From an uncultured Spirochaetia bacterium (GTDB lineage Bacteria > Spirochaetota > Spirochaetia > CAKZLE01), in contig CAKZLE010000018.1 of the NCBI GenBank assembly GCA_937125225.1, forward strand, positions 1 to 64,000: a stretch of DNA of 64,000 nucleotides, given 5' to 3'. This document shows positions 7,656 through 16,876 of this stretch, piece by piece. The translations under genes and the position numbers were made by a program. Positions within the stretch are counted from its first letter, which is position 1, and each line of letters begins with the position of its first letter. The notes under the pieces were generated by a model. The model made no database searches and was not told where the DNA came from. It saw nothing but the letters and a program-made list of their open reading frames with translations.

Positions 7656-10295
7656 ATGGAATATGAAAACGATCTGGCAATCCCTGTGAATCTTAGATGT
7701 GAACATCATGTAGAACCGATTGGTATCGATGTAACTGTTCTCAGATTTTCATGGGAGAATCCCAAGAGTATACAGACTCAGAAGAGGTATCGGATACTCA
7801 TAGAATCAATTGGAGGAGAACTCCTCTGGGATTCAGGGGAGACTGCCAGAGAGGAACCCTGGGTGGTATTTGATGGTGAAAAACTATTGAAATCCTATTC
7901 TCAATACCGATGGAAGGTCGCCCTTTGGGATGAAGAGAATAGATTCACCGGATACAGTACACCTTCCTCTTTTGAGACTGCTGCGATCACTCCTGAAACA
8001 CTTCCAGATTCCTGGATCACTGCACCAAAAGTCTCCTCTTATCATGCAGGAAACTGGGAAAGTGGGATACCCGAGGTGAAGAACAGTAGTGAGGAGGCCC
8101 TCCATTATCATGGAATCTATCTCAGAACGCAGTTGGTTCTAGATAAACCCGTTTCACAGGTGGTAAGATCTAGGTTCTATGGAACTGGAGTAGGTCTCTA
8201 TATTTTGGAAATCAATGGTCAGAAGGTCGGGGAACACTTGCTATCCCCTGCACAGACTGACTATCACAAGAGAGTCCTCTACGATGTACTCACTCTCGAT
8301 GATCATCTACAACAAGAGAATCTTGTGACCCTCATCGTTGGGAATGGAAGACATATCGCTCTCTATGGCTTCGAAAGACCAAGAGCAGTAGGTTATATCA
8401 GAATAGAATACCATGACGGTAGTATTCAGGAACTCTCTACCGATGAGAGCTGGGATTGCTTTAGGGGTCCCATCACAGAGAACAGTCTCTTCGATGGTGA
8501 GACCTATGATGCAACACTAACCCCAACATTCTTATCAAAGGCTGTCAGAGTGGAAGGGTATCCTCTCTTTAATTCAATGTTACCGCCGATTATGATCGAC
8601 AGGCGAGTCGTACCTAAGAGTATGAAGAGATCAAGAAGAGGATTTATCCTCGATTTCGGTCAGAACCTATCTGGTTTTCCACAGATCAAAATCAATCAAC
8701 CTCGGGGTACACGGATCACATTACGACATGCTGAGATGATCTCAAATGATGGGGAACTCAATCCTGCATCGAATAGGGCTGCGAAAGCTGAAGATATATA
8801 CATCTGCAGTGGTGAAAAGGATGAACTATGGAGCCCCTCATTTACCTATCATGGCTTTCGATATATTGAAGTCTCAGGATATATAGGAGAGTTACCCGAA
8901 GAGGCGATAACTGCTCTATTCATCCATACAGAGACTGAATTCGCGGGTACCTTTTCCTGTAGTAATGAGGATCTTAATACAGTCCATGAAGCGATTCGCT
9001 GGGGACAACTATCGAATCTCATGGGTATTCCCACTGATTCTCCACAACGTGATGAACGGCATGGCTGGCTCGGAGATGCTCATCTTGCAGTCGAAGAGGC
9101 TCTACTGAACTTCATGCCGGTAGCTTTCTACCAAAAGTTCATCCAGGATATAGCAGATACGCAGAGAGAGGATGGGAGCATCACCGATGTTGCCCCCAAG
9201 TTCTGGATGGAGAAACCTGCTGATCCCGCCTGGGGTAGTGCCTTGATCTCCATCAGTTGGGCAATCTATTGGTACAGTGGGGACAGGAGTGTCTTAGAGA
9301 AGTACTTTAGTGTCTTTGAAGAGTATATCGCATTCCTACAGACCCAGACAGAAGATGGTATCATTGAGGAGTTGGGAACTTTCGGGGACTGGTGTGCACC
9401 AGGACTCGTGACTTCAAAGAAGACAGGTCTTCCCTGTATCTCGACCTGGTACTACCTTCATGATGTGAGCCTTCTTTCCCAGATTTCCTCTGAGATCGGA
9501 GAAGACGAAAAAAGTATACAATACAAGACCTTGGCCGATACGATAAAGAACTGTTTCCTCAAGAGATTCTATGAGGATGGGATTATCAAGAGCCAGGAGA
9601 TGACCCCATGGGACTCTCCTGATATCACCTCACAGGTGTTAGCCTTAGAGGGAAATCTGCTCACAGGTAGAGCACATGATGAACTTGCAGATTCTCTGAA
9701 TGATCTTGTCACCCGGTATGGGGGAAATCATGTGAATACAGGTATCCATGGTACGAAATATCTATTGAAGGTGCTTTGTGAGTCGGGTTTTGAGGAGAAG
9801 GCCTACCTACTTGCGAATCAGGAGAGTTATCCAGGTTGGATCTATATGATCAGAAATGGGGCGACAACACTTTGGGAACGGTGGGAACTCATCGAGTGTG
9901 AGGGGATGAACTCCCATAATCACATCATGCTTGGATCAGTCGATAGCTGGTTCTATCACTATGTTGCGGGGATACTCCCGCTAGAGGCGGGCTGGAGAAG
10001 GATCGGTCTGAATCCTGGTTTCTTTTCCGACATCTCACATGCTGAAGCTTCTGTCTCCACACCCTATGGTAAGGCATCACTCAGCTGGAAACGACAAGAG
10101 CATAACTTGAAGCTGAATATTTCGATTCCCTCTGGGACTCTTGGAGAGCTACATCTTCCAGATGGTCATAAGCTTGAACCTCATGGTGAAGGTATTAAGA
10201 GAAACCTATCCAAAATACCATGGAGAGGCTGTGATCATTATATGCTTTATACTCTGACCTCTGGTTCTTATGAACTTGTGGCTGAAAGGATCTGA
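7656..10295 (+). CDS. Alpha-L-rhamnosidase, GH78
   Basis: An 879-residue glycoside hydrolase that releases terminal alpha-L-rhamnose. N-terminal beta-sandwich domains (about 1-420) include PVNLRCEHHVEPIGID, the usual GH78 opening. The (alpha/alpha)6 catalytic domain has PQRDERHGWLGD, with E467 the likely general acid, and ATTLWERWE, with E741 the likely base. The 274-residue separation is close to that in characterised GH78 enzymes. There is no signal peptide, so it acts in the cytoplasm on imported oligosaccharides. A C-terminal beta domain follows from about residue 790. It is encoded directly after the importer. Confidence 0.93.
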   Translation: MEYENDLAIPVNLRCEHHVEPIGIDVTVLRFSWENPKSIQTQKRYRILIESIGGELLWDSGETAREEPWVVFDGEKLLKSYSQYRWKVALWDEENRFTGYSTPSSFETAAITPETLPDSWITAPKVSSYHAGNWESGIPEVKNSSEEALHYHGIYLRTQLVLDKPVSQVVRSRFYGTGVGLYILEINGQKVGEHLLSPAQTDYHKRVLYDVLTLDDHLQQENLVTLIVGNGRHIALYGFERPRAVGYIRIEYHDGSIQELSTDESWDCFRGPITENSLFDGETYDATLTPTFLSKAVRVEGYPLFNSMLPPIMIDRRVVPKSMKRSRRGFILDFGQNLSGFPQIKINQPRGTRITLRHAEMISNDGELNPASNRAAKAEDIYICSGEKDELWSPSFTYHGFRYIEVSGYIGELPEEAITALFIHTETEFAGTFSCSNEDLNTVHEAIRWGQLSNLMGIPTDSPQRDERHGWLGDAHLAVEEALLNFMPVAFYQKFIQDIADTQREDGSITDVAPKFWMEKPADPAWGSALISISWAIYWYSGDRSVLEKYFSVFEEYIAFLQTQTEDGIIEELGTFGDWCAPGLVTSKKTGLPCISTWYYLHDVSLLSQISSEIGEDEKSIQYKTLADTIKNCFLKRFYEDGIIKSQEMTPWDSPDITSQVLALEGNLLTGRAHDELADSLNDLVTRYGGNHVNTGIHGTKYLLKVLCESGFEEKAYLLANQESYPGWIYMIRNGATTLWERWELIECEGMNSHNHIMLGSVDSWFYHYVAGILPLEAGWRRIGLNPGFFSDISHAEASVSTPYGKASLSWKRQEHNLKLNISIPSGTLGELHLPDGHKLEPHGEGIKRNLSKIPWRGCDHYMLYTLTSGSYELVAERI

Positions 10296-10299
10296 TCTT

Positions 10300-11376
10300 A
10301 TGGAAAGACTGAGTTCTAAAGAACGAGTCATGGCTGCTTTGAACCATCAGGAGCCTGATCGAATTCCCATAAACTATATGGCGAACAGTGGAATCGATGC
10401 ACGTCTTAAGAGACATTATGGTATAGCTTCACATGATGATGAGAGCTTATTGAATCGTCTTCATGTTGACATGAGAGAGGTCTCGATTCCCTATATCGGC
10501 CCCGTCCTGCATGCTCCTAGACCTGAAAGGGCTATTGATCCTGCCTGGGGAATTACCAAACGGTGGATAGCCCATGAGAGTGGTGGGTATTGGGATTATT
10601 GTGATTTCCCGTTAGCTTCATTAGATGAAGAGCTTATTGAGTCCTGGAAGATGCCTGATCCTGATGATTATGATTATGACTCTCTTGATGAACAACTATC
10701 GATCTGGGATGGGAAGGCAATCTGTATCGGGAACCCTGGTCTTGGGGATATCATGAATACTACCGGGATGCTCTGCGGTATGGAACAGGTCTATCTAGCT
10801 ATGGCCATGATGGATGAGAACTGGCTACGATTAGTAGACAGGCGATTGGATATACAACTCGAAGTTACCAGACGAGCATTGGAGGGGGCTTCAAGTCCTA
10901 TCGATTATATGTGGCTAGGTGAGGACCTTGGAGCCCAATCCGGGGCACTCATCTCACTTGACACTTATAGGACAATCATAAGACCAAGACATCAGAAATT
11001 CATCGATCTTGCTGGATCCTTCGGGATCCCTGTGATGATCCACAGTTGTGGATCATCTTCCTGGGCCTTTGAAGATTTTATTGAGATGGGAATCTCTGCT
11101 GTGGATACACTGCAGCCCGAAGCTAAAGATATGTCTCCCTCTTATCTGAAGAATAGGTTCGGTAACAGGTTGTCCTTTCATGGTGGTTTCTCAACAGCAG
11201 GAAAGGTCGTTGATGGATCGATAGAAGAGGTTCTGCAGGAACTACAGGACCTTCTATCCGTGATGATGCCCCGTGGGGGATATCTATTCTCTCCAACTCA
11301 TATGTTGCAAGACAATTCTTCATTAGAGAATGTGGTAGCTGTATACGAAGAGTTACCGATTCTTGGAAGATATTGA
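10300..11376 (+). CDS. Uroporphyrinogen decarboxylase-like (UROD/MtaA superfamily) protein
   Basis: A 358-residue TIM-barrel protein of the UROD/cobalamin methyltransferase superfamily. The opening LSSKERVMAALNHQEPDRIP is characteristic. H248 and C250 in MIHSCG match two of the zinc ligands of MtaA-type methyltransferases, but the third position, usually Cys, is S331 in FSPTH. The start at 10300 is chosen because AAAGGA sits nine bases upstream; an in-frame ATG at 10270 lies inside the rhamnosidase gene. It is probably not a haem-synthesis enzyme. A role in sugar demethylation or another one-carbon step is only a guess from its place in the operon. Confidence 0.8.
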   Translation: MERLSSKERVMAALNHQEPDRIPINYMANSGIDARLKRHYGIASHDDESLLNRLHVDMREVSIPYIGPVLHAPRPERAIDPAWGITKRWIAHESGGYWDYCDFPLASLDEELIESWKMPDPDDYDYDSLDEQLSIWDGKAICIGNPGLGDIMNTTGMLCGMEQVYLAMAMMDENWLRLVDRRLDIQLEVTRRALEGASSPIDYMWLGEDLGAQSGALISLDTYRTIIRPRHQKFIDLAGSFGIPVMIHSCGSSSWAFEDFIEMGISAVDTLQPEAKDMSPSYLKNRFGNRLSFHGGFSTAGKVVDGSIEEVLQELQDLLSVMMPRGGYLFSPTHMLQDNSSLENVVAVYEELPILGRY

Positions 11377-11410
11377 TGTGATGTCTTTAAGAGATAAACC
11401 CCAAAAGAGA

Positions 11411-13141
11411 TCAGCTCTCATCTTGGATGACCGGCTGTCTTATCGTGATAGTACATCCCTCATCCTGTTCTGATTCGATCGAGATCGAATAGGCCTGACC
11501 ATGATAGAGACGAAGTCTTCCCTGTATATTGAGTAATCCTATATGACCGGAATATTGATTGGTTACCTCATTATCTATGATCGACTGTTTAGCAAGGGCT
11601 AAACGGATCTCTGTCAATGACTGGGGTTCAATTCCAATCCCATTATCTGAGATAGTAATGATCAGATCCTGTTCGTTCTTCTCCACAGAGATGGTGATGA
11701 TACCATGATCACTTTTCTCGCTGAATCCATGGATGATACTGTTCTCTACGATATTGAGGATCATGAGCTTATGAATAGAGCTGCCAAGAAGCTCTTCAGG
11801 GATCTCTTCTTGGATAGTGAAGTCTTTATACCGGTATCTTTGGATAGTCGCATATGCTTCGATAAGGGACAGTTCAGAAGCTAGTTCTATGAACTCACTC
11901 TCGATATCGGTCAGGTTTTTCAAATAGGTGATAAGAGCCTTCGTAGTCGAGGTGATGTTATCCTGTCCATTGATCTGAGCCATCCAACGGATGGTATTGA
12001 GGGTGTTATAGAGAAAATGAGGGGTCAACTGAAGTTGTAGGGTCTGAAGGTAGGCCTTTCTCTTAAATCGCTCCGTCTCTTTCACCTCATCTAGGAGGTG
12101 CTGGATCCTATGGGTCATATAGTTAAAACTGATACTGAGCTGTTTTATCTCATCTATATGATTCTCCTCGACGGTTATATCTAAGTTCCCACCACTGACC
12201 TCATTGATCGCTTCAGTGAGTTGACTCAGAGGTTTTCCCAGCTTTCTGGAAATCAGATAGGAGATATAGAAGAAGAATATAAAATAGAGGGCTATGCTTG
12301 CATAGAATATCTTTTGAATGAAGGATAACTCTTTTGATATGGATTCAGGAGACAGTGAGAGGGTGATTATCCAATCAGAGACCCTTGATTCTGAAGATAG
12401 TATGATTCGTTCTACACCATTGATATCTTCTGAAAGATACCGTAGCGAAGAGGATCGAACGTGTTCCAATATGTCCTCTGATAGCTTTTGATCGATATCT
12501 GAGTGGTTGGTAGATATGAGATTCCCTATCTGATCATAGATCGAGATGGTCTGGTTATCAGTGAAGGGTGTGTATTGGAAGAAGTCTTTGAAGAACATAC
12601 TATTGAATCCAAGATAGAGGGTAGCAATAGGTTCCTGCCTCATCCTGATATGTCTGATTCCGAAGAAATAATCATCATATAACCCATAATTACTGAGAAG
12701 GGGGTAGGTCTTTGTCCAAAGTATCCTACCCTCTTGAAGATTTAGAGGCTCCTGATACTCCTGATCTATCATTTCGATGTCACGTAACCCGTGGCCACTG
12801 TATAGATACCCCTTCTCCGTGAATAAATATGCTGATGAGATGAGTCTATTAGCATTGACGAAGCTACTCAGTTGATTACCGATAGCTTCACAATCAAGGA
12901 TTGGAGCCTCAGATGAGATTTCCTTCATCGCCTCATCATTAAGATAGAATTGCATAGTGAGTTGTTGGTAATGAAGGAGTTGTGTATCAAGGTTCTTTCT
13001 CATCTCATCAATAAGTTGATTGTTTGTGGTTATCTGTTTCTCAATGGAATAGTTGATGAAAAAATTACTTAGCATGAAATAGATGAGGCCGCTGGGGATG
13101 ACTACGATCAGCACGAACCAGATGAATATTTTCTTTTGCAT
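11411..13141 (-). CDS. Sensor histidine kinase, YesM/LytS type
   Basis: A 576-residue membrane kinase. TM1 is at about 7-27, an extracytoplasmic sensing domain spans about 30-275, TM2 is at about 275-300, and a HAMP linker follows. The His_kinase box LTPHFLYNTLNTIRWM has H375 as the phospho-site. The C-terminal ATPase domain has an N-box (NIVENSIIHGF) and a G-box (DNGIGI). It is convergent with the importer/rhamnosidase operon and is the natural partner of the AraC-type response regulator at 2896-4398. Ligand: presumably the sugar handled by this locus (inference). Confidence 0.92.
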   Translation of the reverse strand: MQKKIFIWFVLIVVIPSGLIYFMLSNFFINYSIEKQITTNNQLIDEMRKNLDTQLLHYQQLTMQFYLNDEAMKEISSEAPILDCEAIGNQLSSFVNANRLISSAYLFTEKGYLYSGHGLRDIEMIDQEYQEPLNLQEGRILWTKTYPLLSNYGLYDDYFFGIRHIRMRQEPIATLYLGFNSMFFKDFFQYTPFTDNQTISIYDQIGNLISTNHSDIDQKLSEDILEHVRSSSLRYLSEDINGVERIILSSESRVSDWIITLSLSPESISKELSFIQKIFYASIALYFIFFFYISYLISRKLGKPLSQLTEAINEVSGGNLDITVEENHIDEIKQLSISFNYMTHRIQHLLDEVKETERFKRKAYLQTLQLQLTPHFLYNTLNTIRWMAQINGQDNITSTTKALITYLKNLTDIESEFIELASELSLIEAYATIQRYRYKDFTIQEEIPEELLGSSIHKLMILNIVENSIIHGFSEKSDHGIITISVEKNEQDLIITISDNGIGIEPQSLTEIRLALAKQSIIDNEVTNQYSGHIGLLNIQGRLRLYHGQAYSISIESEQDEGCTITIRQPVIQDES

Positions 13142-13308
13142 GTAAGTATTGTAAATGACGGAAGACCTCTTTGCAATTATTTGATGGATTCTCCTCAGGG
13201 TGTAGATAGTAGCTTCAAAGTTAATCTTGATCCTCTATCCAGGGATAGAAAAAGAGCCCGAATGGGTATATAACTTACAGGTAAGAATCATAAGAGGAGA
13301 AATCTGTC

Positions 13309-14553
13309 GTGAAATGTTCATCAAGTCCCTTCAACATAATCGTTAAACCAATAGGTTCTGTCTGTAATCTTAATTGTGAGTACTGCTATTACTTACAGAA
13401 GGCCCAGTTAGTCAACGATCCATATGAGACCTCTCAGGTCATGACTGATGAACTACTTGAGAACTTCACCAGGTCCTATATCGAGGCCCAGCCGCCTCAG
13501 GCTCAGGAGATTGTCTTCTCCTGGCAGGGTGGAGAACCTACGATGTTAGGAATTCCTTTCTTCGAGAAGGCCGTCGCCTTGCAGAAGAAGTATGAGAGAA
13601 AGGGATTGAAGATCCTGAACTCCCTGCAGACCAATGCGACCCTGGTAACCCCTGAGATGGCTCGGTTCTTCAAAGATCATGGTTTTCTCATCGGTGTCAG
13701 CCTCGATGGTCCTCAAGAGATCCATGACCATTACCGGAAGTATCCCGATGGGAGAGGAAGCTTCTCTGCGGTGATGAAAGGCTATGAGACTATGAAGAAG
13801 GTCGGGGTAGAGATCAATACTCTCACCGTCGTCCAGCATCATAATGGGAGTTACCCTAAAGAGGTCTATGACTTTCTCTGTTCGATAGATTCAGATTTCA
13901 TCCAGTTCATCCCTGTCGTAGAATACTATGACGGTAAGGTCTCAGATAGGTCAGTAGATCCTCAGCAGTTCGGAAGCTTCCTCAATGGGGTCTTTGACAG
14001 GTGGATCGCAAATGGGATTGGAACCAGATTCGTTCAACAGTTCGACCTATTCCTTGGTCGTTATGTGGGGTATCCTTCGAGTCTCTGTGTCCATGCACCA
14101 CAGTGTGGAAGAGCCCTAGCTCTTGAACATAACGGAAAACTCTATAGTTGTGATCACTTTGTCGAACCAGAAAATCTTCTCGGGAATATCGCAGATACCC
14201 CGATGCTAGAGATGGTAGACAGTACGTTCCAGAGACAGTTCGGGATGTCCAAAGAGACTGAGATCTCAGAGACCTGTAAGAGCTGTGAATATCTTCAGCT
14301 CTGTTTTGGTGGATGCCTGCGTAATAGGATAGTCACAGCACCAGATAACAGACAGATCAACTATCTGTGTGAAGGGTATAAAGCCTTCTTCGAGCATTCA
14401 AGACCGTATTTCACTGCTATGGGAAAGGCTCTACAGAATAGGAGACTGGCGTTGGATTTCATGGACTATTTCGATACTTCCAAGACTGGTCGGAATGATC
14501 TATGTCCTTGTGGGAGTGGAAAGAAGTTCAAGAGTTGTCACGGTAGAGGATAG
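13309..14553 (+). CDS. Anaerobic sulfatase-maturating enzyme (radical SAM), with SEC-C tail
   Basis: Radical SAM enzyme of the anSME family, which oxidises a Cys or Ser of sulfatases to formylglycine. C19, C23 and C26 in CNLNCEYCYYLQ bind the SAM cluster. QGGEPTMLG and VSLDGP are the usual following motifs. The C-terminal half carries the cysteine-rich SPASM-type region (CVHAPQCGRALALEHNG, then CKSCEYLQLCFGGC) for auxiliary clusters. The last 20 or so residues add NDLCPCGSGKKFKSCHG, a SEC-C zinc motif. A GGAG lies about 12 bases before the start, which may be GTG. No intact sulfatase is in the window, but sulfatase relics lie 1.7 kb downstream. Confidence 0.9.
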   Translation: MKCSSSPFNIIVKPIGSVCNLNCEYCYYLQKAQLVNDPYETSQVMTDELLENFTRSYIEAQPPQAQEIVFSWQGGEPTMLGIPFFEKAVALQKKYERKGLKILNSLQTNATLVTPEMARFFKDHGFLIGVSLDGPQEIHDHYRKYPDGRGSFSAVMKGYETMKKVGVEINTLTVVQHHNGSYPKEVYDFLCSIDSDFIQFIPVVEYYDGKVSDRSVDPQQFGSFLNGVFDRWIANGIGTRFVQQFDLFLGRYVGYPSSLCVHAPQCGRALALEHNGKLYSCDHFVEPENLLGNIADTPMLEMVDSTFQRQFGMSKETEISETCKSCEYLQLCFGGCLRNRIVTAPDNRQINYLCEGYKAFFEHSRPYFTAMGKALQNRRLALDFMDYFDTSKTGRNDLCPCGSGKKFKSCHGRG

Positions 14554-14560
14554 AGAACTT

Positions 14561-15880
14561 CTAGAACATCATACTACGAGCGAACTCAGATTTTTCTTGC
14601 AGGCCCTCTAGTATTGGTCCTGAGACAGATTCGGGGAATCCCTTTGGAATATCTCTATAAACCATCTCGACTGCATCATCTGTTTTATCAATCAGTTCTG
14701 ATAGGATATTGAGTGTTGTCTCTTCACTCATCCCGCATGAGCTTGCGGTCCTGACCCAGTGTCTTGGCAGAATCTTGTTCCACCGGTAATATTCACACTT
14801 CATAGCCATCTTCAAATTGTGAGAGGTGAATGAACTACCTTTTCTATCAAGATAAGGGTAGGCTGAAGCCACATCATAGAGGGGGGCTAGAGATATAGCC
14901 CCACGTACACCAATGCTGATACTGAAGTTCTTTGCATGGGCATCCGGAGCAGCAAGAAGCCAATTCAGCATCAGGGATTTCAGGAAGAGCTCTCTGTCCT
15001 GTTTTGCGTTAACGGAATATGCGAGAATATCCATGATATTCTTTATACTTGGACCTCCATCTGATTGGTATTTGAATGCTGAAGAGGTCCCTGTTGCCTG
15101 ACAGAAGTCTTCATAGGGGAGACGAAGGAGTCCTTTACCTGATAAGTCCCATTTCCGGTCGAACCGTGTGACGATAAGGGTCTTCTGTTCCTCAAATCGC
15201 TCGATCCTTGTTTCAGCAATAGGAATCCCGAATCTATTGATGATCTTTGAACAGAGGTACTCATTCTCAAGTGAATCACTCAGGTCTGCGATTCCAATAT
15301 CTCCGATAGGAAGCTTGAAGATATGAGTAGATGGGGTAGTCCCTGAAGGTATACGCCAATTCTCATTACTTCTGCAGAACGTAGTCTTTTCCTGAGCCCC
15401 TGCCAAAGATATTCTGAAGTCCTTCAATGACCGCAAAGAACTTCTTTGCAAAGGGGTCTCTCTCAGGATCTTTGCGATCTCAGCTTCTTTTACGATGTCT
15501 CCTGATATCATACCGACGGTATGAGTATCAAAATCACCATCTGCAGGAACGATCTGGATCGCCCCAAGGCAATCTCTACCAACTAGGGACAGCAGATCAT
15601 AGGCTGATCTGCTGTCAGCTTTGAATCGTGTTTGAAGACGTTCTCTTATTGCTCTGGTATCAGGTAGGAGGTTATCAAAGAAATTCTCAACGACTTGGCC
15701 TTTATGAGACTTGGAAGAAGAGATCAATGGAAGAGAAAATGATATAGGTCTGGCTCCAGATTGAGATAACCACTCTGAGCTATAATTGAACCTGTGTACT
15801 CCGTTGGAAGCTATTGTCCATTCACCTACAAGATATGAATTCATGTAGACTGATAGGGGAGTTCTTATCTTCGATCTCAT
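14561..15880 (-). CDS. hipA: HipA-family serine/threonine kinase toxin
   Basis: A 439-residue toxin kinase of a type II toxin-antitoxin pair. The N-terminal HipA domain (about 1-105) is followed by the kinase core: SGTTPSTHIFKLP (ATP-binding region), PDAHAKNFS with the catalytic Asp and the metal-binding Asn, and LAPLYDVASAYPY with the DFG-like Asp. Length matches E. coli HipA (about 440). In E. coli the target is glutamyl-tRNA synthetase; the target here is unknown. It starts one base after the antitoxin stop and is convergent with the maturase gene, seven bases apart. Confidence 0.93.
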   Translation of the reverse strand: MRSKIRTPLSVYMNSYLVGEWTIASNGVHRFNYSSEWLSQSGARPISFSLPLISSSKSHKGQVVENFFDNLLPDTRAIRERLQTRFKADSRSAYDLLSLVGRDCLGAIQIVPADGDFDTHTVGMISGDIVKEAEIAKILRETPLQRSSLRSLKDFRISLAGAQEKTTFCRSNENWRIPSGTTPSTHIFKLPIGDIGIADLSDSLENEYLCSKIINRFGIPIAETRIERFEEQKTLIVTRFDRKWDLSGKGLLRLPYEDFCQATGTSSAFKYQSDGGPSIKNIMDILAYSVNAKQDRELFLKSLMLNWLLAAPDAHAKNFSISIGVRGAISLAPLYDVASAYPYLDRKGSSFTSHNLKMAMKCEYYRWNKILPRHWVRTASSCGMSEETTLNILSELIDKTDDAVEMVYRDIPKGFPESVSGPILEGLQEKSEFARSMMF

Positions 15881-15881
15881 A

Positions 15882-16130
15882 TTACCACTCTTCTTTCCAC
15901 TCGGTTGTATCTGTACTTCTAGGTGTTAGAACCATATCATAACCTATAGCTGCTAATAACTTAAAAAGACTATCAATAGTAGCTTTACTTGGATCGTTCT
16001 CTAATAGTGAAATGGTCTTTTGAAGAATACCAAAATCTTTGGCTGCTGAGACTTGTGATAATCCTGCCTCCTTACGGGCATTCTTGAGAGAGATACTTAA
16101 TTGGTTAGGTGATTTGATAATATAATCCAT
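15882..16130 (-). CDS. hipB: HipB-family antitoxin and repressor
   Basis: An 82-residue Cro/C1-type helix-turn-helix protein. The HTH is around residues 12-60 (LKNARKEAGLSQVSAAKDFG, then KTISLLENDPSKATIDSLFK). It should bind and neutralise HipA and repress the operon. The ATG lies six bases after a TATAAT box with no Shine-Dalgarno, so a leaderless mRNA is predicted. Three matching operators lie immediately upstream. Confidence 0.93.
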   Translation of the reverse strand: MDYIIKSPNQLSISLKNARKEAGLSQVSAAKDFGILQKTISLLENDPSKATIDSLFKLLAAIGYDMVLTPRSTDTTEWKEEW

Positions 16131-16136
16131 TTAGAA

Positions 16137-16211
16137 ATTATACCCTAAGAGGTATAGTATTGTCAATATACCTCTTAGGGTATATAATAGGTTTTATACC
16201 TTTCTAGGTAT
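16137..16211 (-). promoter_or_regulatory. hipBA promoter with three HipB operators
   Basis: On the minus strand TTGACA (16166-16161) and TATAAT (16142-16137) are 18 bases apart. Three 16-bp palindromes of the form ATACC-N6-GGTAT start at 16140, 16168 and 16196, spaced exactly 28 bp. The first two are exact reverse complements of each other, forming a 17-bp inverted repeat (16139-16155 / 16168-16184). E. coli HipB sites have the similar form TATCC-N8-GGATA. The first operator covers the -10 region and the second lies just upstream of the -35. Confidence 0.8.
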
Positions 16212-16308
16212 ATTTGGTAACAAAGAATCAAAGTCAAACTGCCGTAAGACATGGGTATTGATTTTTTAAGAACGATTGTATCGATTCAGCGATCTGTACA
16301 CCCTCAAG

Positions 16309-16800
16309 ATCAGTCATGTTCACCAGACGGTATGTACCGGGGCCCGGTATGTAGGATAATCCCGATTATCCATGGCAGAAATATATGGATCCGAGTAACA
16401 GGACTGTCGGGTAGCTGTTTCGAGAGGTTGGCTATGAAACCGACTACAAAAAGAACACATATAAAGAAGGCTCCTGCGAATGAGAGTTATTCATCAAAGT
16501 ACTCTGATTTCCAGATCCCGACCTCAAATTGTCAAGCTCTTGATGAAACAGGACGTCCTGAAGCTCATAGATGATACTATTCATTAAAAGAGCAATGAAG
16601 TGGTATTATAGATGAGAAAGTTGATTCCTGGGAACGCTATAAAGACTATTACTTGAACTGTAGCAAAGATGTTGATTCTCTAATACCCCTATCCTTGAGG
16701 ACCTAGACAATCTTGGCCTCTCAGAGATCACGGTAGTCGTCTATATCTCAGATCATGGGGAAGAGGATATCTAGGAAGGTCCTGGATGTCCTCATATTAC
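16309..16800 (+). pseudogene. Sulfatase relic 1 (middle part, frameshifted)
   Basis: Translation in shifting frames gives sulfatase-like pieces in the right order. About 16367-16475 reads YPWQKYMDPSNRTVG, stop, LFREVGYETDYKKNTYK, like the GYxTayiGKwH region. From 16635 comes YKDYYLNCSKDVDSLIP, then after a frame change ILEDLDNLGLSEITVVVYIS followed by DHGEE, the conserved late-domain SDHGE motif. Many stops and frameshifts show it is dead. The 107-codon frame at 16251-16574 crosses these pieces and I do not consider it a gene. Confidence 0.65.
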
Positions 16801-16876
16801 CATGTCATATGGCATTGTTTGTATCGGGTGAAAGATTATAGTGATATCATAGTGGATGAACGCAGGAGATAAGAGT

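Noticed and set aside
16140-16211. CRISPR-like or mobile-element repeats
   Set aside because: The three units are palindromic operators in the hipBA promoter; there are no spacers of constant length between identical repeats beyond the operator period and no cas genes.
16251-16574. 107-codon open frame
   Set aside because: It crosses recognisable sulfatase fragments that lie in other frames, has no ribosome-binding site and its own product resembles nothing. Treated as part of a pseudogene.
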